In this document: positions 17,633 through 24,890 of the stretch, piece by piece
Layout of the letters: each line of letters begins with the position of its first letter
Position numbering within the stretch: position 1 is the stretch's first letter
NCBI GenBank assembly: GCA_963717085.1
Contig: CAVQVM010000018.1
Location: 62,001-126,000, forward strand
Source of the DNA: DASQUK01 sp963717085
GTDB taxonomy: Bacteria; Actinomycetota; Acidimicrobiia; Acidimicrobiales; VFJN01
DNA: 64,000 nucleotides
Direction of reading: 5' to 3'
Notes under the pieces: model-generated
Told to the model about the DNA's origin: nothing
Database searches by the model: none
Seen by the model: the letters and a program-made list of their open reading frames with translations, nothing else
Program-made: the position numbers and the translations under genes

Positions 17633-17876
17633 ACACGCTCACGCTGCTGCCTTTCCGTGCGAAGCGCGCAACTGACGTGGTCCGCGACGCCACGATCGCC
17701 AGCAGGCGAAGGACCAGCGCACCGCGCGCGGCTCGCGTGATGTCCGAGTGTCGAGGCGCATGGGTGAGGCCGGCGTAGTCGCGCTCGAGCAGCGCTCGCA
17801 GCACGGGGTGCGGTGTCCCCAAGCCGCGAGGTCCCCTGGCCAGCTCCAGCGCCGCGGCTGACGTCTCGGCCCGCAT
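17616..17876 (-). CDS. Hypothetical protein coupled to TetR gene
   Basis: An 86-codon frame whose ATG overlaps the TetR stop codon (TGATG), the usual sign of coupled translation. The product (MRAETSAAALELARGPRGLG and so on) is basic and helical in the middle, and I do not recognise it. Its end overlaps the convergent epoxide hydrolase. It may be a small real gene or a chance frame; the overlap is the only support. Confidence 0.3.
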   Translation of the reverse strand: MRAETSAAALELARGPRGLGTPHPVLRALLERDYAGLTHAPRHSDITRAARGALVLRLLAIVASRTTSVARFARKGSSVSVSSATT

Positions 17877-18481
17877 CACGTGCCCTTGCCTAGGGACGAG
17901 CCGGCGGCTTCGACGGAACCAGCGACGAGCTCGTCGGCGAGCGCGACCGCCGCCGTGGCGGCGCCTCTGCGGCCGAGCATGGAGCCGTTGATGTAGAGGC
18001 CGTCGATGATCAGCATGATGCGGTCGGCCAACGCGCGCGGGTCGCGAGCGCCGGCGCGTCGGGCCAGAGCGCGCAGCCGGGCGCGCAGGTCCTTGACGTG
18101 TCGTAGGGCCACCTTGTGGGCGGGATGGGCGTCCTCGGGGTACTGCGAATAGGTGGTGCGGAACGGGCAGCCCGGATAGTCGGGTGCCGTGACCTGATCG
18201 GCCACCGCCTGCACCAGCGCCACGAGTTGTCGAGCGGGATCACCAGCGTACGGATCTGTCGCCTCATCCATGATCGCGCCCCACTCCCGCTGGCAGCGCT
18301 CGAGATAGGCGACGACGAGATCGTCCTTGCTGGCGAACTCGCGGTACAGAAGCTTCTTTCCACACCCGCATTCGTCGATGATCTGTTGTGTCCCCACGGC
18401 CCTGGGGCCGTGCTCCTGGAACAAGCGCGCGGCGTTGTCCAGTATGCGGTCCCGTGTCCCCGGGGCAGGCTTGCGTGCCAT
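17876..18481 (-). CDS. TetR-family transcriptional regulator
   Basis: A 201-residue TetR protein. The DNA-binding helices are at residues 10-55 (TRDRILDNAARLFQEHGPRA, then QQIIDECGCGKKLLYREFAS). The C-terminal domain has FRTTYSQYPEDAHPAH and a cysteine near CPFRTTYS, a feature of TetR proteins for quinones or electrophiles. The start at 18481 follows GGAGG by seven bases. It is divergent from a four-gene redox cassette, with palindromic sites in between, and is very probably its repressor as well as its own. Confidence 0.92.
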   Translation of the reverse strand: MARKPAPGTRDRILDNAARLFQEHGPRAVGTQQIIDECGCGKKLLYREFASKDDLVVAYLERCQREWGAIMDEATDPYAGDPARQLVALVQAVADQVTAPDYPGCPFRTTYSQYPEDAHPAHKVALRHVKDLRARLRALARRAGARDPRALADRIMLIIDGLYINGSMLGRRGAATAAVALADELVAGSVEAAGSSLGKGT

Positions 18482-18511
18482 CCGATTTCCTCCTCGTCCG
18501 ACACAGCACCG

Positions 18512-18590
18512 GACCGATCGGTCCCCCATGTGTTGACTCGGTCCGCTCATCCGTATTATAAGAGACCAGTCGGTCCGAGACCATTCAGTC
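18512..18590 (+). promoter_or_regulatory. Promoter with three TetR operator-like sites
   Basis: A promoter for the redox cassette is visible as TTGACT at 18533-18538 and TATAAG at 18557-18562, 18 bases apart. Three related 12-base sites surround it: GACCGATCGGTC (18512-18523, perfect palindrome), GACCAGTCGGTC (18564-18575) and GACCATTCAGTC (18579-18590). The last two are in tandem with 15-base spacing and cover the predicted transcription start. The first lies just upstream of the TetR gene start. The layout fits repression of both directions by the TetR protein. Confidence 0.7.
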
Positions 18591-18642
18591 CCCTCAAGGA
18601 TCGAGAGTCGAACATGTCGACTTCAGTACCCGTCGGATCCGG

Positions 18643-19572
18643 ATGGTGAGGCCGATGCGAGCCCTCGTCTACAACCCCGACGTTCCCCAAGGCATCGCGC
18701 TGGGAGACGTCCCCGAGCCTGACGCTCGACCGCCCGAGGCGCTGATCGGGGTGACCGCGGTGTCGCTCAACTTCGCCGACGTGGCCTTTCTGCAGGATCG
18801 TCAGGCACCCGGCGCCGTGCCGGGATTCGATGCTGCGGGCGTCGTCCTCGCTGCCGCCACCGACGGTTCCGGTCCGCCGAAGGGAACCCGGGTGGTGACG
18901 TTCGGCTGGTCGGGTGCATGGGCCGAGCAGCGAGCCGTCGACACTGCGGAGTTGGCGGTGGTGCCCGACACTGTCGAGCTGGGCGTGGCCGCGGCGATCC
19001 CCGTGGCCGGCGTGACCGCATTGCGAGCGCTGCGCCAGCTGGGCTCGTTGGTCGGGCGCCGGGTCCTCATCACGGGCGCCTCCGGTGGCGTGGGGCGCTT
19101 CGCCGTACAGCTCGCGGCCAGGGCGGGCGCACACGTCGTGGCTTCCGTCGGCAGTCCCGAGCGTGGCGAGGGACTGTTGGCGCTCGGTGCGGCCGAGGTG
19201 GTGGTCGGTCTGGACCGGATCGCCGAGCCGGTGTACGGGGCGCTCGACAACGTGGGTGGCCGCATGCTCGCCGACGTCTACGCCCTGCTCGAGCCCGGAG
19301 GCTCCGTGCAGAGCGTCGGCATGGCGTCACTCGAGCCGACCACGATCGACTTCGAGCAGGCGCGTCTTCGCGGTGGTGGCACCCGCATCGAGGCCTTCGC
19401 CATCGGCCCACACTTCGGCCCGGACCTCGCATTCCTGCTCGGGCTGGTCGAGGCCCGGCAGCTCGATGCCCAAATCGGCTGGCGGGGCCCGTGGGAGAAG
19501 GCCGCCGATGCCGCCGCAGCACTGCTGGGACGCCAGGTGCGGGGCAAGGCGGTCCTGGAGGTGTCGGCGTGA
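18643..19572 (+). CDS. MDR-family zinc-independent quinone oxidoreductase-like protein
   Basis: A 309-residue protein of the medium-chain reductase fold. The N-terminal half has SLNFADVAFLQ and PGFDAAGVV, and the coenzyme-binding half has VLITGASGGVGRFAVQLAAR, the AxGGVG loop of NADPH:quinone reductases. There are no zinc-binding cysteines, so it belongs to the zinc-free branch. The start may be ATG 18643 or 18655 (MRALVYN). It is the first gene of the TetR-controlled cassette; its stop overlaps the GTG of the next gene (GTGA). It probably reduces a quinone or an unsaturated ketone with NADPH. Confidence 0.88.
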   Translation: MVRPMRALVYNPDVPQGIALGDVPEPDARPPEALIGVTAVSLNFADVAFLQDRQAPGAVPGFDAAGVVLAAATDGSGPPKGTRVVTFGWSGAWAEQRAVDTAELAVVPDTVELGVAAAIPVAGVTALRALRQLGSLVGRRVLITGASGGVGRFAVQLAARAGAHVVASVGSPERGEGLLALGAAEVVVGLDRIAEPVYGALDNVGGRMLADVYALLEPGGSVQSVGMASLEPTTIDFEQARLRGGGTRIEAFAIGPHFGPDLAFLLGLVEARQLDAQIGWRGPWEKAADAAAALLGRQVRGKAVLEVSA

Positions 19573-20297
19573 CCACCATGGAAGGCCAGCGGGTGGTCGT
19601 CGTGGGTGGCACCAGCGGCATGGGTCTCGCAACCGTGCGAGCCACTGCGGCGCTGGGTGCCTCGGTGGTCGCCGCCGGCCGGCGGCCGCTCGCTCAACGC
19701 AAACCCATCCCTGGGGTCGAGGCCGCCGAGGTGGATGTCGCCGATCACGAGTCAGTGGAACAACTGTTCCGGAGCGTGGGCGAGCTCGACCACCTACTCG
19801 TCACCGCCTCGCCCGGCAAGCCGGGCGCGTTCGCCGATCAGGACCTCGCGACCGCGCGCTCGTTCATGGACGGCAAGTTCTTCGGCAGCTGGACCTGTGC
19901 CTGGTACGCCGTTCCCGGGCTGCGATCAACGGGGTCGATCACCTTCGTCACCGGCGGTGCGGTGGTGCGACCACCCGCCCACGGCTCGATGATCACGGCC
20001 GCCTTCGCCGCCCTCGAAGCCCTGACCCGAGCCCTGGCGATCGAGCTCGGCCCGCGGCGTGTCAACGCCATCCGACCCGGCTACACCGACAGCGACATGT
20101 GGTCGTTCCTGCCTCCGACGAAGCGAGACGAGCTGCGCCGGCGTGTCGCCGAGGCAATGCCCGTCAGGCGCATGGGCACGCCTGAGGACATCGCCGATGC
20201 CGTCGTGTTCCTCATGACCAACCGACAGGTGACGGGGACGGTGCTCGAGGTGACCGGCGGCGAGACGCTCGTCGACTCCCTGGATGGCGTGCCGTGA
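19569..20297 (+). CDS. Short-chain dehydrogenase-like protein lacking the Tyr-Lys pair
   Basis: A 242-residue SDR fold. The cofactor loop GGTSGMGLA, the VDVADHESV turn and the C-terminal GTVLEVTGGETL are all classical. However, where SDRs have Tyr-x-x-x-Lys, this protein has ITAAF in SMITAAFAALEALTRALAIE, and the active-site Ser is also not evident. It therefore binds a dinucleotide but probably does not use the standard mechanism. It begins with GTG 19569 overlapping the preceding stop; an ATG at 19578 is an alternative. Its stop overlaps the next GTG at 20294. It may be a regulatory or binding member of the cassette. Confidence 0.88.
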   Translation: MTTMEGQRVVVVGGTSGMGLATVRATAALGASVVAAGRRPLAQRKPIPGVEAAEVDVADHESVEQLFRSVGELDHLLVTASPGKPGAFADQDLATARSFMDGKFFGSWTCAWYAVPGLRSTGSITFVTGGAVVRPPAHGSMITAAFAALEALTRALAIELGPRRVNAIRPGYTDSDMWSFLPPTKRDELRRRVAEAMPVRRMGTPEDIADAVVFLMTNRQVTGTVLEVTGGETLVDSLDGVP

Positions 20298-21130
20298 TCC
20301 TGGTCACCGGCGCCACGGGCAATGTCGGCAACGCGCTCGTCCACGCCCTCGCTGCTCGCGAAGAGGCTGTGCGGGCGTTGGCGCGAAACCCCGACCGCGC
20401 CCGGTTCCCCTCGACCGTCGACGTGGTCTCGGCCGACCTCGAGACGCCCGAAAGTGTCGGTCCGGCGCTTGTCGGCATCCGCAAGGTGTTCCTGCTCGGC
20501 GGATTCGCCACCACCGACCTGGTTCGACGGCTCCGCGAGGAGGGTGTCGAGCACATCGCGCTGCTCACGTCACGCTGTGTCGTTGGCGGGAACCCGGACA
20601 ATGCCATCACGCGCACGTGGCTCGACGCCGAGGCCGCCGTCCGCGATTCCGGGGTGGCCTGGACGATCCTGCGGCCCAGTGGCTTCCACTCCAATGCCCT
20701 GCGGTGGCTCCCGCAGCTCCAAGCCGGCGACATCCTGCGGGCTCCGTGGCCGGACGTCCGCATCGCGTCGATCGACCCCGCCGACGTCGCCGCCGTTGCC
20801 GCCACAGTCCTCACACGACCCGGCTACGAGGGCACGGCCCCGGCATTGAGCGGACCCCGACCGCTGACTCCGAGCGAACAGGTCGGCACGCTGGCGCGTG
20901 TGCTCGGGCGGCCTCTCCGCTACGAGCCCATGACGGACCAGGAAGCACGCTCGCAGATGGTGGCGGACACCCCCGCACCCATCATCGACGCCTTCTTCCG
21001 GTTCTTCAGCGGCGGTGAGTTCGACGACGCCGGCGTCGTCGACTCCGTCCAGGAGATCACAGGCCACCATCCCCGCACGTTCGAGCAGTGGGCCCACGAC
21101 CACGCCCAGGCCTTCAGGAACGGCGTCTGA
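20294..21130 (+). CDS. NmrA/NAD(P)H-binding Rossmann protein
   Basis: A 278-residue atypical SDR. MILVTGATGNVGNALVHALA holds the GxTGxxG loop, and DVVSADLETPESVGPAL, VGGNPDNAITRTW and WTILRPSGFHSN follow as in NmrA and quinone-oxidoreductase-2-like proteins. Family members either reduce quinones or sense NADP state. It starts with GTG 20294 inside the stop of the SDR gene. Its place in a TetR-controlled redox set with an MDR enzyme fits detoxification of a quinone or other electrophile. Confidence 0.87.
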   Translation: MILVTGATGNVGNALVHALAAREEAVRALARNPDRARFPSTVDVVSADLETPESVGPALVGIRKVFLLGGFATTDLVRRLREEGVEHIALLTSRCVVGGNPDNAITRTWLDAEAAVRDSGVAWTILRPSGFHSNALRWLPQLQAGDILRAPWPDVRIASIDPADVAAVAATVLTRPGYEGTAPALSGPRPLTPSEQVGTLARVLGRPLRYEPMTDQEARSQMVADTPAPIIDAFFRFFSGGEFDDAGVVDSVQEITGHHPRTFEQWAHDHAQAFRNGV

Positions 21131-21179
21131 CCGGCAACGGTGCGGCGGCTCAACGACCCGCCGGCATCAGGAGGAACCG

Positions 21180-21620
21180 ATGACCAGTGAGCGCGGAGCC
21201 GGAAGCGACGGCAGCACACCGAGCCCGAACAAGCGGCTCGTGCACCGACTGGTCGATGACGTCATCAACGCCCGCCGCTTCGAGTCGCTCGACGGGCTCG
21301 CCACCAGCAGGCTCGCGCCCAAGCTCCGAACGGCGTTCGAGCAGTTCCGCGTCGCCTTTCCCGACTGGCACCAGGAGATCGTCGAACTCGTCGAGGAAGG
21401 CGACACCGTCGTAGCCCGCTTCCGCTGCACCGGCACGCAGGCAACGGACTGGCAGGGCCTGTCGACCACGGGCCGGGCTATGGACGTGGACGAGGTCTCG
21501 TTCATCCGCATCACCGACGGACGGATCAGTGGGATCTGGGGCCTGGAAGACACCTGGACACGAATCAGGCAGCTCATTGGCGACGACGTCACAGTGGGGG
21601 AGCTCGGCTCGCTCGGCTAA
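21180..21620 (+). CDS. SnoaL-like/ester-cyclase-family protein
   Basis: A 146-residue cone-fold protein (NKRLVHRLVDDVINARRFES, WHQEIVELVEEGDTVVARFR, then GRISGIWGLED), the pattern of SnoaL-like and nuclear-transport-factor-2 proteins. These act as cyclases, isomerases or small-molecule binders. The start at 21180 has AGGAGGA four bases upstream. It is the last gene of the TetR-controlled cassette, 49 bases after the NmrA-like gene. Which reaction it performs is not visible; the usual catalytic Asp is not certain. Confidence 0.83.
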   Translation: MTSERGAGSDGSTPSPNKRLVHRLVDDVINARRFESLDGLATSRLAPKLRTAFEQFRVAFPDWHQEIVELVEEGDTVVARFRCTGTQATDWQGLSTTGRAMDVDEVSFIRITDGRISGIWGLEDTWTRIRQLIGDDVTVGELGSLG

Positions 21621-21626
21621 GAGGCG

Positions 21627-21748
21627 GAGCGGATAGGCCCGCATGTGGGCACAGAACCGCACGAGATCTGCAGCGTGAGCCCAGGCCACACGGTTCGGCC
21701 TCCGGCAGCGCTGGCCACGGCGAGTCAGGACGACGTGCCTATCCGCTC
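21627..21748. repeat. Inverted-repeat-bounded 122-base segment
   Basis: A perfect 12-base inverted repeat, GAGCGGATAGGC at 21627-21638 and GCCTATCCGCTC at 21737-21748, bounds a 98-base GC-rich interior with further small inverted repeats (for example GAACCG and CGGTTC). It fills most of the gap between the SnoaL-like and HAD genes. It could be a structured transcript end for the redox operon or a small non-autonomous element. No target duplication is visible at its edges. Confidence 0.45.
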
Positions 21749-21820
21749 AGGTTCCAAGGCGGGTGCGCACAGACCACCACGCGGTTGAGTGCCAAACTCG
21801 ACGCCGGTGACGTGGGGTAC

Positions 21821-22483
21821 ATGGCGATCGACGGCGTGATCTTCGATCTTGACGGCGTGCTCGTGGACTCAGAGCCGCTGTGGGAGGACGTCCGGCATCG
21901 GTTCTCGCTCACCCACGGGGGTCGGTGGGAGGCCGACGCCCAGCGGACGATGATGGGCATGAGCTCGGGCGAATGGGCGGAGTTCATGCGTACCCGGCTC
22001 GACGTCGCCCTCCCGGAGCGGGAGATCGTCGCCAGGGTGGTGGACGACATGGCGGCGCGCTATCGGGACGGAGTGCCGCTGCTCCCCGGGGCGGTCGACG
22101 CCGTGCGACGCATCGCGGCGCGCTGGCCCCTGGGTCTGGCATCGTCGGCGAATCGGCCGCTCATCGACCTCGTGCTGGCAGCGACGGGGCTCGACGTGTA
22201 CTTCGCCGCCACGGTCTCGTCGGAGGAGGTTCCGCGGGGCAAGCCCGCTCCCGACGTCTACCTCGAGGTCAGCCGCCGCCTAGGCGTGGACCCCACGCAC
22301 GGCGCCGCGATCGAGGATTCGACCAATGGGCTGTTGTCCGCCCTGGCGGCGGGCTTGCGGGTCGTCGCCGTGCCGAGGGCAGGCTTTCCGCCGGATCCCG
22401 GGGTCCTGGCGCGGGCGGATGCAGCCATCCCGGACCTCGAAGCGCTCACCGTCGAGGTCGTCGACCCCGCCCCGACCGGCTGA
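21821..22483 (+). CDS. HAD-family phosphatase (beta-phosphoglucomutase-like)
   Basis: A 220-residue HAD hydrolase of subfamily I. Motif I is FDLDGVLVDSEPLW, motif II is in GLASSANR, the Lys of motif III is in PRGKPAPDVYLE, and motif IV is AAIEDSTNGLLSAL. The four-helix cap lies between motif I and II. It should remove phosphate from a small sugar phosphate or related metabolite in the cytoplasm. The start at 21821 (MAIDGVIFDLDG) is chosen by family fit. It stands alone. Confidence 0.92.
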   Translation: MAIDGVIFDLDGVLVDSEPLWEDVRHRFSLTHGGRWEADAQRTMMGMSSGEWAEFMRTRLDVALPEREIVARVVDDMAARYRDGVPLLPGAVDAVRRIAARWPLGLASSANRPLIDLVLAATGLDVYFAATVSSEEVPRGKPAPDVYLEVSRRLGVDPTHGAAIEDSTNGLLSALAAGLRVVAVPRAGFPPDPGVLARADAAIPDLEALTVEVVDPAPTG

Positions 22484-22658
22484 CCTGCCCGCTCGAATGG
22501 GGCGGAACCATCGGGCGCACCCCCCGGTCTCGTGCACGCCAGCCACCGCAAAGCGGATCCACAGAGCCGGGCCAGGCGACATCAGTCACATCCGAAATTT
22601 CCCGGGCCGGTCATAGGTTGAGACTTCTGAGCCCAACGGAACACAGGAGGCGGATCCG

Positions 22659-22781
22659 ATGGAACCGTGGCTCTCGAACATCGTCGAACACCGCCGACGG
22701 CGGATCACGGCCGACGGCAAACCAGTGCGGATGACGGGCGGGTGCTGGGCTGGGCTGCGGTGGCGAGCAGGCCCGTCATGA
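22659..22781 (+). CDS. Short ORF with strong ribosome binding site
   Basis: A 40-codon frame (MEPWLSNIVEHRRRRITADG then KPVRMTGGCWAGLRWRAGPS) with GGAGG eight bases before its ATG, in an otherwise gene-free stretch of about 620 bases. The first 22 residues look protein-like; the remainder is less so. It may be a small protein or the surviving 5' end of a broken gene. I do not recognise it. Confidence 0.35.
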   Translation: MEPWLSNIVEHRRRRITADGKPVRMTGGCWAGLRWRAGPS

Positions 22782-22972
22782 TCGACACGACCTACCCTGC
22801 AGTCCCACTCGTGGCCTTACGCCACCCGGCTCCACTCGGGGCCAGCGATGCCCGCGAGCGGTCGCAGGCGTTCGCGTCGATGGCTCAGAGTGGGACGGGC
22901 CAGGAGTTGACCCGATGACCGAGCCCAGACCTCAGCGCCGCACTTTGGCCTATCACCGGGGCATCCCCGCTG

Positions 22973-23061
22973 CCGTTTGGCGCTCCGCCCTGGCGGGCCG
23001 CCGTACGGTCAAGCGACCCAACCGATGACGCGGGCAATCCGTTTGGCGCTCCGCCCTGGCG
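22973..23061. repeat. Direct repeat of 23 bases, two copies
   Basis: An identical 23-base sequence beginning CCGTTTGGCGCTCCGCCC occurs at 22973-22995 and 23039-23061, 66 bases apart. The segment between the copies is not conserved. It lies in the gap between the HAD gene and the convergent gene at 23102. On the opposite strand both copies would encode RQGGAPNG, but no real gene is visible. Two copies do not make a CRISPR array. Confidence 0.6.
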
Positions 23062-23101
23062 CGTCCTTCGGGCATGAGCCCTCGACGCGGCGAGCCTGGC
23101 G

Positions 23102-23494
23102 TCAACTGCCTGGTACGTCGAGGTGTCCGGCGACCACGTCCCAGCCGATCGGGACGTCATGCCCGACGCAGGTCCAGAACACGAACGTCGACTGGCCCAT
23201 CCGCCCGGGCTTGGTGCGGATGATCTCGGCGTGAGGATTCGCCGCCGCGAACCGCTCGAGCTCATCTCGCGAGTGCCAGACGGACACCGTCCAGAACTCC
23301 TTGTGGGTCAGCCTGGCGTTGAGCGCGTAGCCGATCAGTCCGTCGGCGCCAGCGAGCTGGCGGCGAATCCTCATCGAATGGGCGAGGAAGCGTGGGACGA
23401 ATCGATACCCGCGCAATGGCAGCCTGCTACCCATCACGACATAGGCCGCGTCTGGGTCAGGCGTCGTGCGCGAGGTCCAGGGCAGGGCGGGCAT
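23102..23494 (-). CDS. Spheroidene-monooxygenase/DUF3291-like protein
   Basis: A 130-residue ferredoxin-like alpha-beta protein: AAYVVMGSRLPLRGYRFVPR, GLIGYALNARLTHKEFWTVS, then VWHSRDELERFAAANPHAEI. The shape matches heme-degrading/ABM-like DUF3291 proteins in which a Trp and a His follow the KEFWTVSVW strand. The function is unknown. The start at 23494 has GGAG seven bases upstream; upstream in-frame sequence is unlike protein. It stands alone. Confidence 0.75.
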   Translation of the reverse strand: MPALPWTSRTTPDPDAAYVVMGSRLPLRGYRFVPRFLAHSMRIRRQLAGADGLIGYALNARLTHKEFWTVSVWHSRDELERFAAANPHAEIIRTKPGRMGQSTFVFWTCVGHDVPIGWDVVAGHLDVPGS

Positions 23495-23886
23495 GGCGAT
23501 TCTCCGTTCTCTGGTAGGGCCGTGAGCCGGTCTCGACACGCATCGCTGCGGCATTGTGCCTCTGACGATGACGCCGCGCTGACGCCATGGCGAGCGCATA
23601 CTGAGGTCGATGCCGGCCCAGCACGGGTTGGTAACCGGTGATCTCGCGATGCTCGAGCAACGAGCGTGATGTGACGCCCGAGCTCCTCCAGCTGCTAGCG
23701 ACACACGAAGACCAACGTGCCGCGGACATCATCCGCGAACAAGTCGACGGTCAAACGGGTCGCTGAACCCGTTCCAGGGCCTTCGAGGGCACTTCGCATC
23801 GAGCTCCGCAAGATCCTTCCGTGCTGTCGATTCCGCCATCCGTCGTTTGTCGTAGCGATGGAAGCACCAACGACGGAGGTAGAGCC
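23495..23886. other. Intergenic region between divergent genes
   Basis: About 390 bases with no recognisable gene. The right end carries the ribosome site GGAGG before 23887. No convincing promoter pair or repeat is seen. Confidence 0.5.
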
Positions 23887-24522
23887 ATGAGTCAGCAGAC
23901 CGAGACCCGCGGGCGGCGCGTCGTCGTCTCCGAGTTCGTCACGCTCGACGGCTTCATGGTCGGGCCGGACGAGGACATGAGCTGGGTCGCCGTAGGCTTC
24001 GACCCACAGATGCAGGACGACCTCGCCGAGGACATCAGCGGCGCGTTCGACCTCTTCGTGTTCGGGCGCGTGACCTACGGCATATTCGCCGACTACTGGC
24101 CCCACGCGGTCCCTTACGACGAGGGCGACGAGCCGAAGCCGGCGGAGGGCAAGGAGGATCCCCGCATCATCCGGGCCCTGAACGAGCGGCCGAAGTTGGT
24201 GTTCTCCACCACGCTCGAGCAGCCGAAGTGGGAGAACACGCGGATCGTGGCCGCGGGCCTGGAGGACGAGATCCGCCGGCTGAAGCAGGAACCGGGCGGC
24301 GCCATGGCGATCCAGGGCAGCGCCAGCGTCGTCGAGGCGCTGTCGCGGGCGGACCTGATCGACGAGTACCGCCTGTACGTACATCCGGTTCTGCTGGGCG
24401 ACGGCAAGCAGCTGTTCCTCGGCGGCAAGGATCGCCAGGAGTTCGAGCTGACCCAGCTCACCCGCTACGCCAACGGCGTCATCGCCACCACCTACGAGCG
24501 TAAGGACGGAGCCGACCGATGA
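23887..24522 (+). CDS. Dihydrofolate-reductase-family (RibD C-terminal) protein
   Basis: A 211-residue protein. VVVSEFVTLDGFMVGPDEDM, FGRVTYGIFADYW, FSTTLEQPKWENTRIV, IQGSASVVEAL and HPVLLGDGKQLFLGG are the successive family blocks. These stand-alone YyaP/YwjB-like proteins resemble riboflavin deaminase/reductase but usually have no known substrate. The start at 23887 has GGAGG eight bases upstream. Its stop overlaps the ATG of the DGPF gene (ATGA), so it is first in an operon with the DGPF protein and an ECF42 sigma factor. Such reductases are often ECF42 neighbours. Confidence 0.9.
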   Translation: MSQQTETRGRRVVVSEFVTLDGFMVGPDEDMSWVAVGFDPQMQDDLAEDISGAFDLFVFGRVTYGIFADYWPHAVPYDEGDEPKPAEGKEDPRIIRALNERPKLVFSTTLEQPKWENTRIVAAGLEDEIRRLKQEPGGAMAIQGSASVVEALSRADLIDEYRLYVHPVLLGDGKQLFLGGKDRQEFELTQLTRYANGVIATTYERKDGADR

Positions 24523-24890
24523 CCAGCTCGACCGACACCACGACCCAGTACGTCGTGCTCATCTACGAGCGCGAGACACCGGACTGGCCGAACGACATCC
24601 CGCCCGAGATCATGCGGGCGAACGAGGAGCTCGATGGTCGCATTGCCGAGCAGGGCGGGCGTGTGGTCGCTGGGGTTGCGCTCCAGCCGAATGCGACCGC
24701 GACCGCCATCCGCAGCGGTGTAGTGACCGACGGCCCCTTCATCGAGACCAAGGAAGCGCTCGCTGGGCTCTACATCCTCGAGGCCCGCGACCTCGATCAC
24801 GCCATCGCCCTGGCCCGGATGACTCCGACCGTGGACGGTGGCGTCGAGGTTCGGCCGCTGCTCGGCTTCCAGCTCGTGGAGCCGAGCTGA
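24519..24890 (+). CDS. YCII/DGPF-domain protein
   Basis: A 123-residue protein with the DGPFIETKEALAGLYILEAR motif that names DGPF proteins, and a ferredoxin-like YCII fold (QYVVLIYERETPDWP at the start). DGPF proteins are the standard partners of ECF42 sigma factors, probably as regulators or targets. The ATG lies in the stop of the reductase gene, and its own stop lies in the proposed CTG start of the sigma gene (CTGA). Confidence 0.9.
   Translation: MTSSTDTTTQYVVLIYERETPDWPNDIPPEIMRANEELDGRIAEQGGRVVAGVALQPNATATAIRSGVVTDGPFIETKEALAGLYILEARDLDHAIALARMTPTVDGGVEVRPLLGFQLVEPS

Larger units (their letters stand above)
22484..23101. other. Intergenic region between convergent genes
   Basis: Apart from the short ORF at 22659 and the direct repeat at 22973-23061, nothing coding is recognised. 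The region is long for a convergent gap and may be the remains of a lost gene. Confidence 0.5.

Noticed and set aside
22973..23061. CRISPR-like direct repeat
   Set aside because: Only two copies of 23 bases, GC-rich spacer, no further units and no cas genes.
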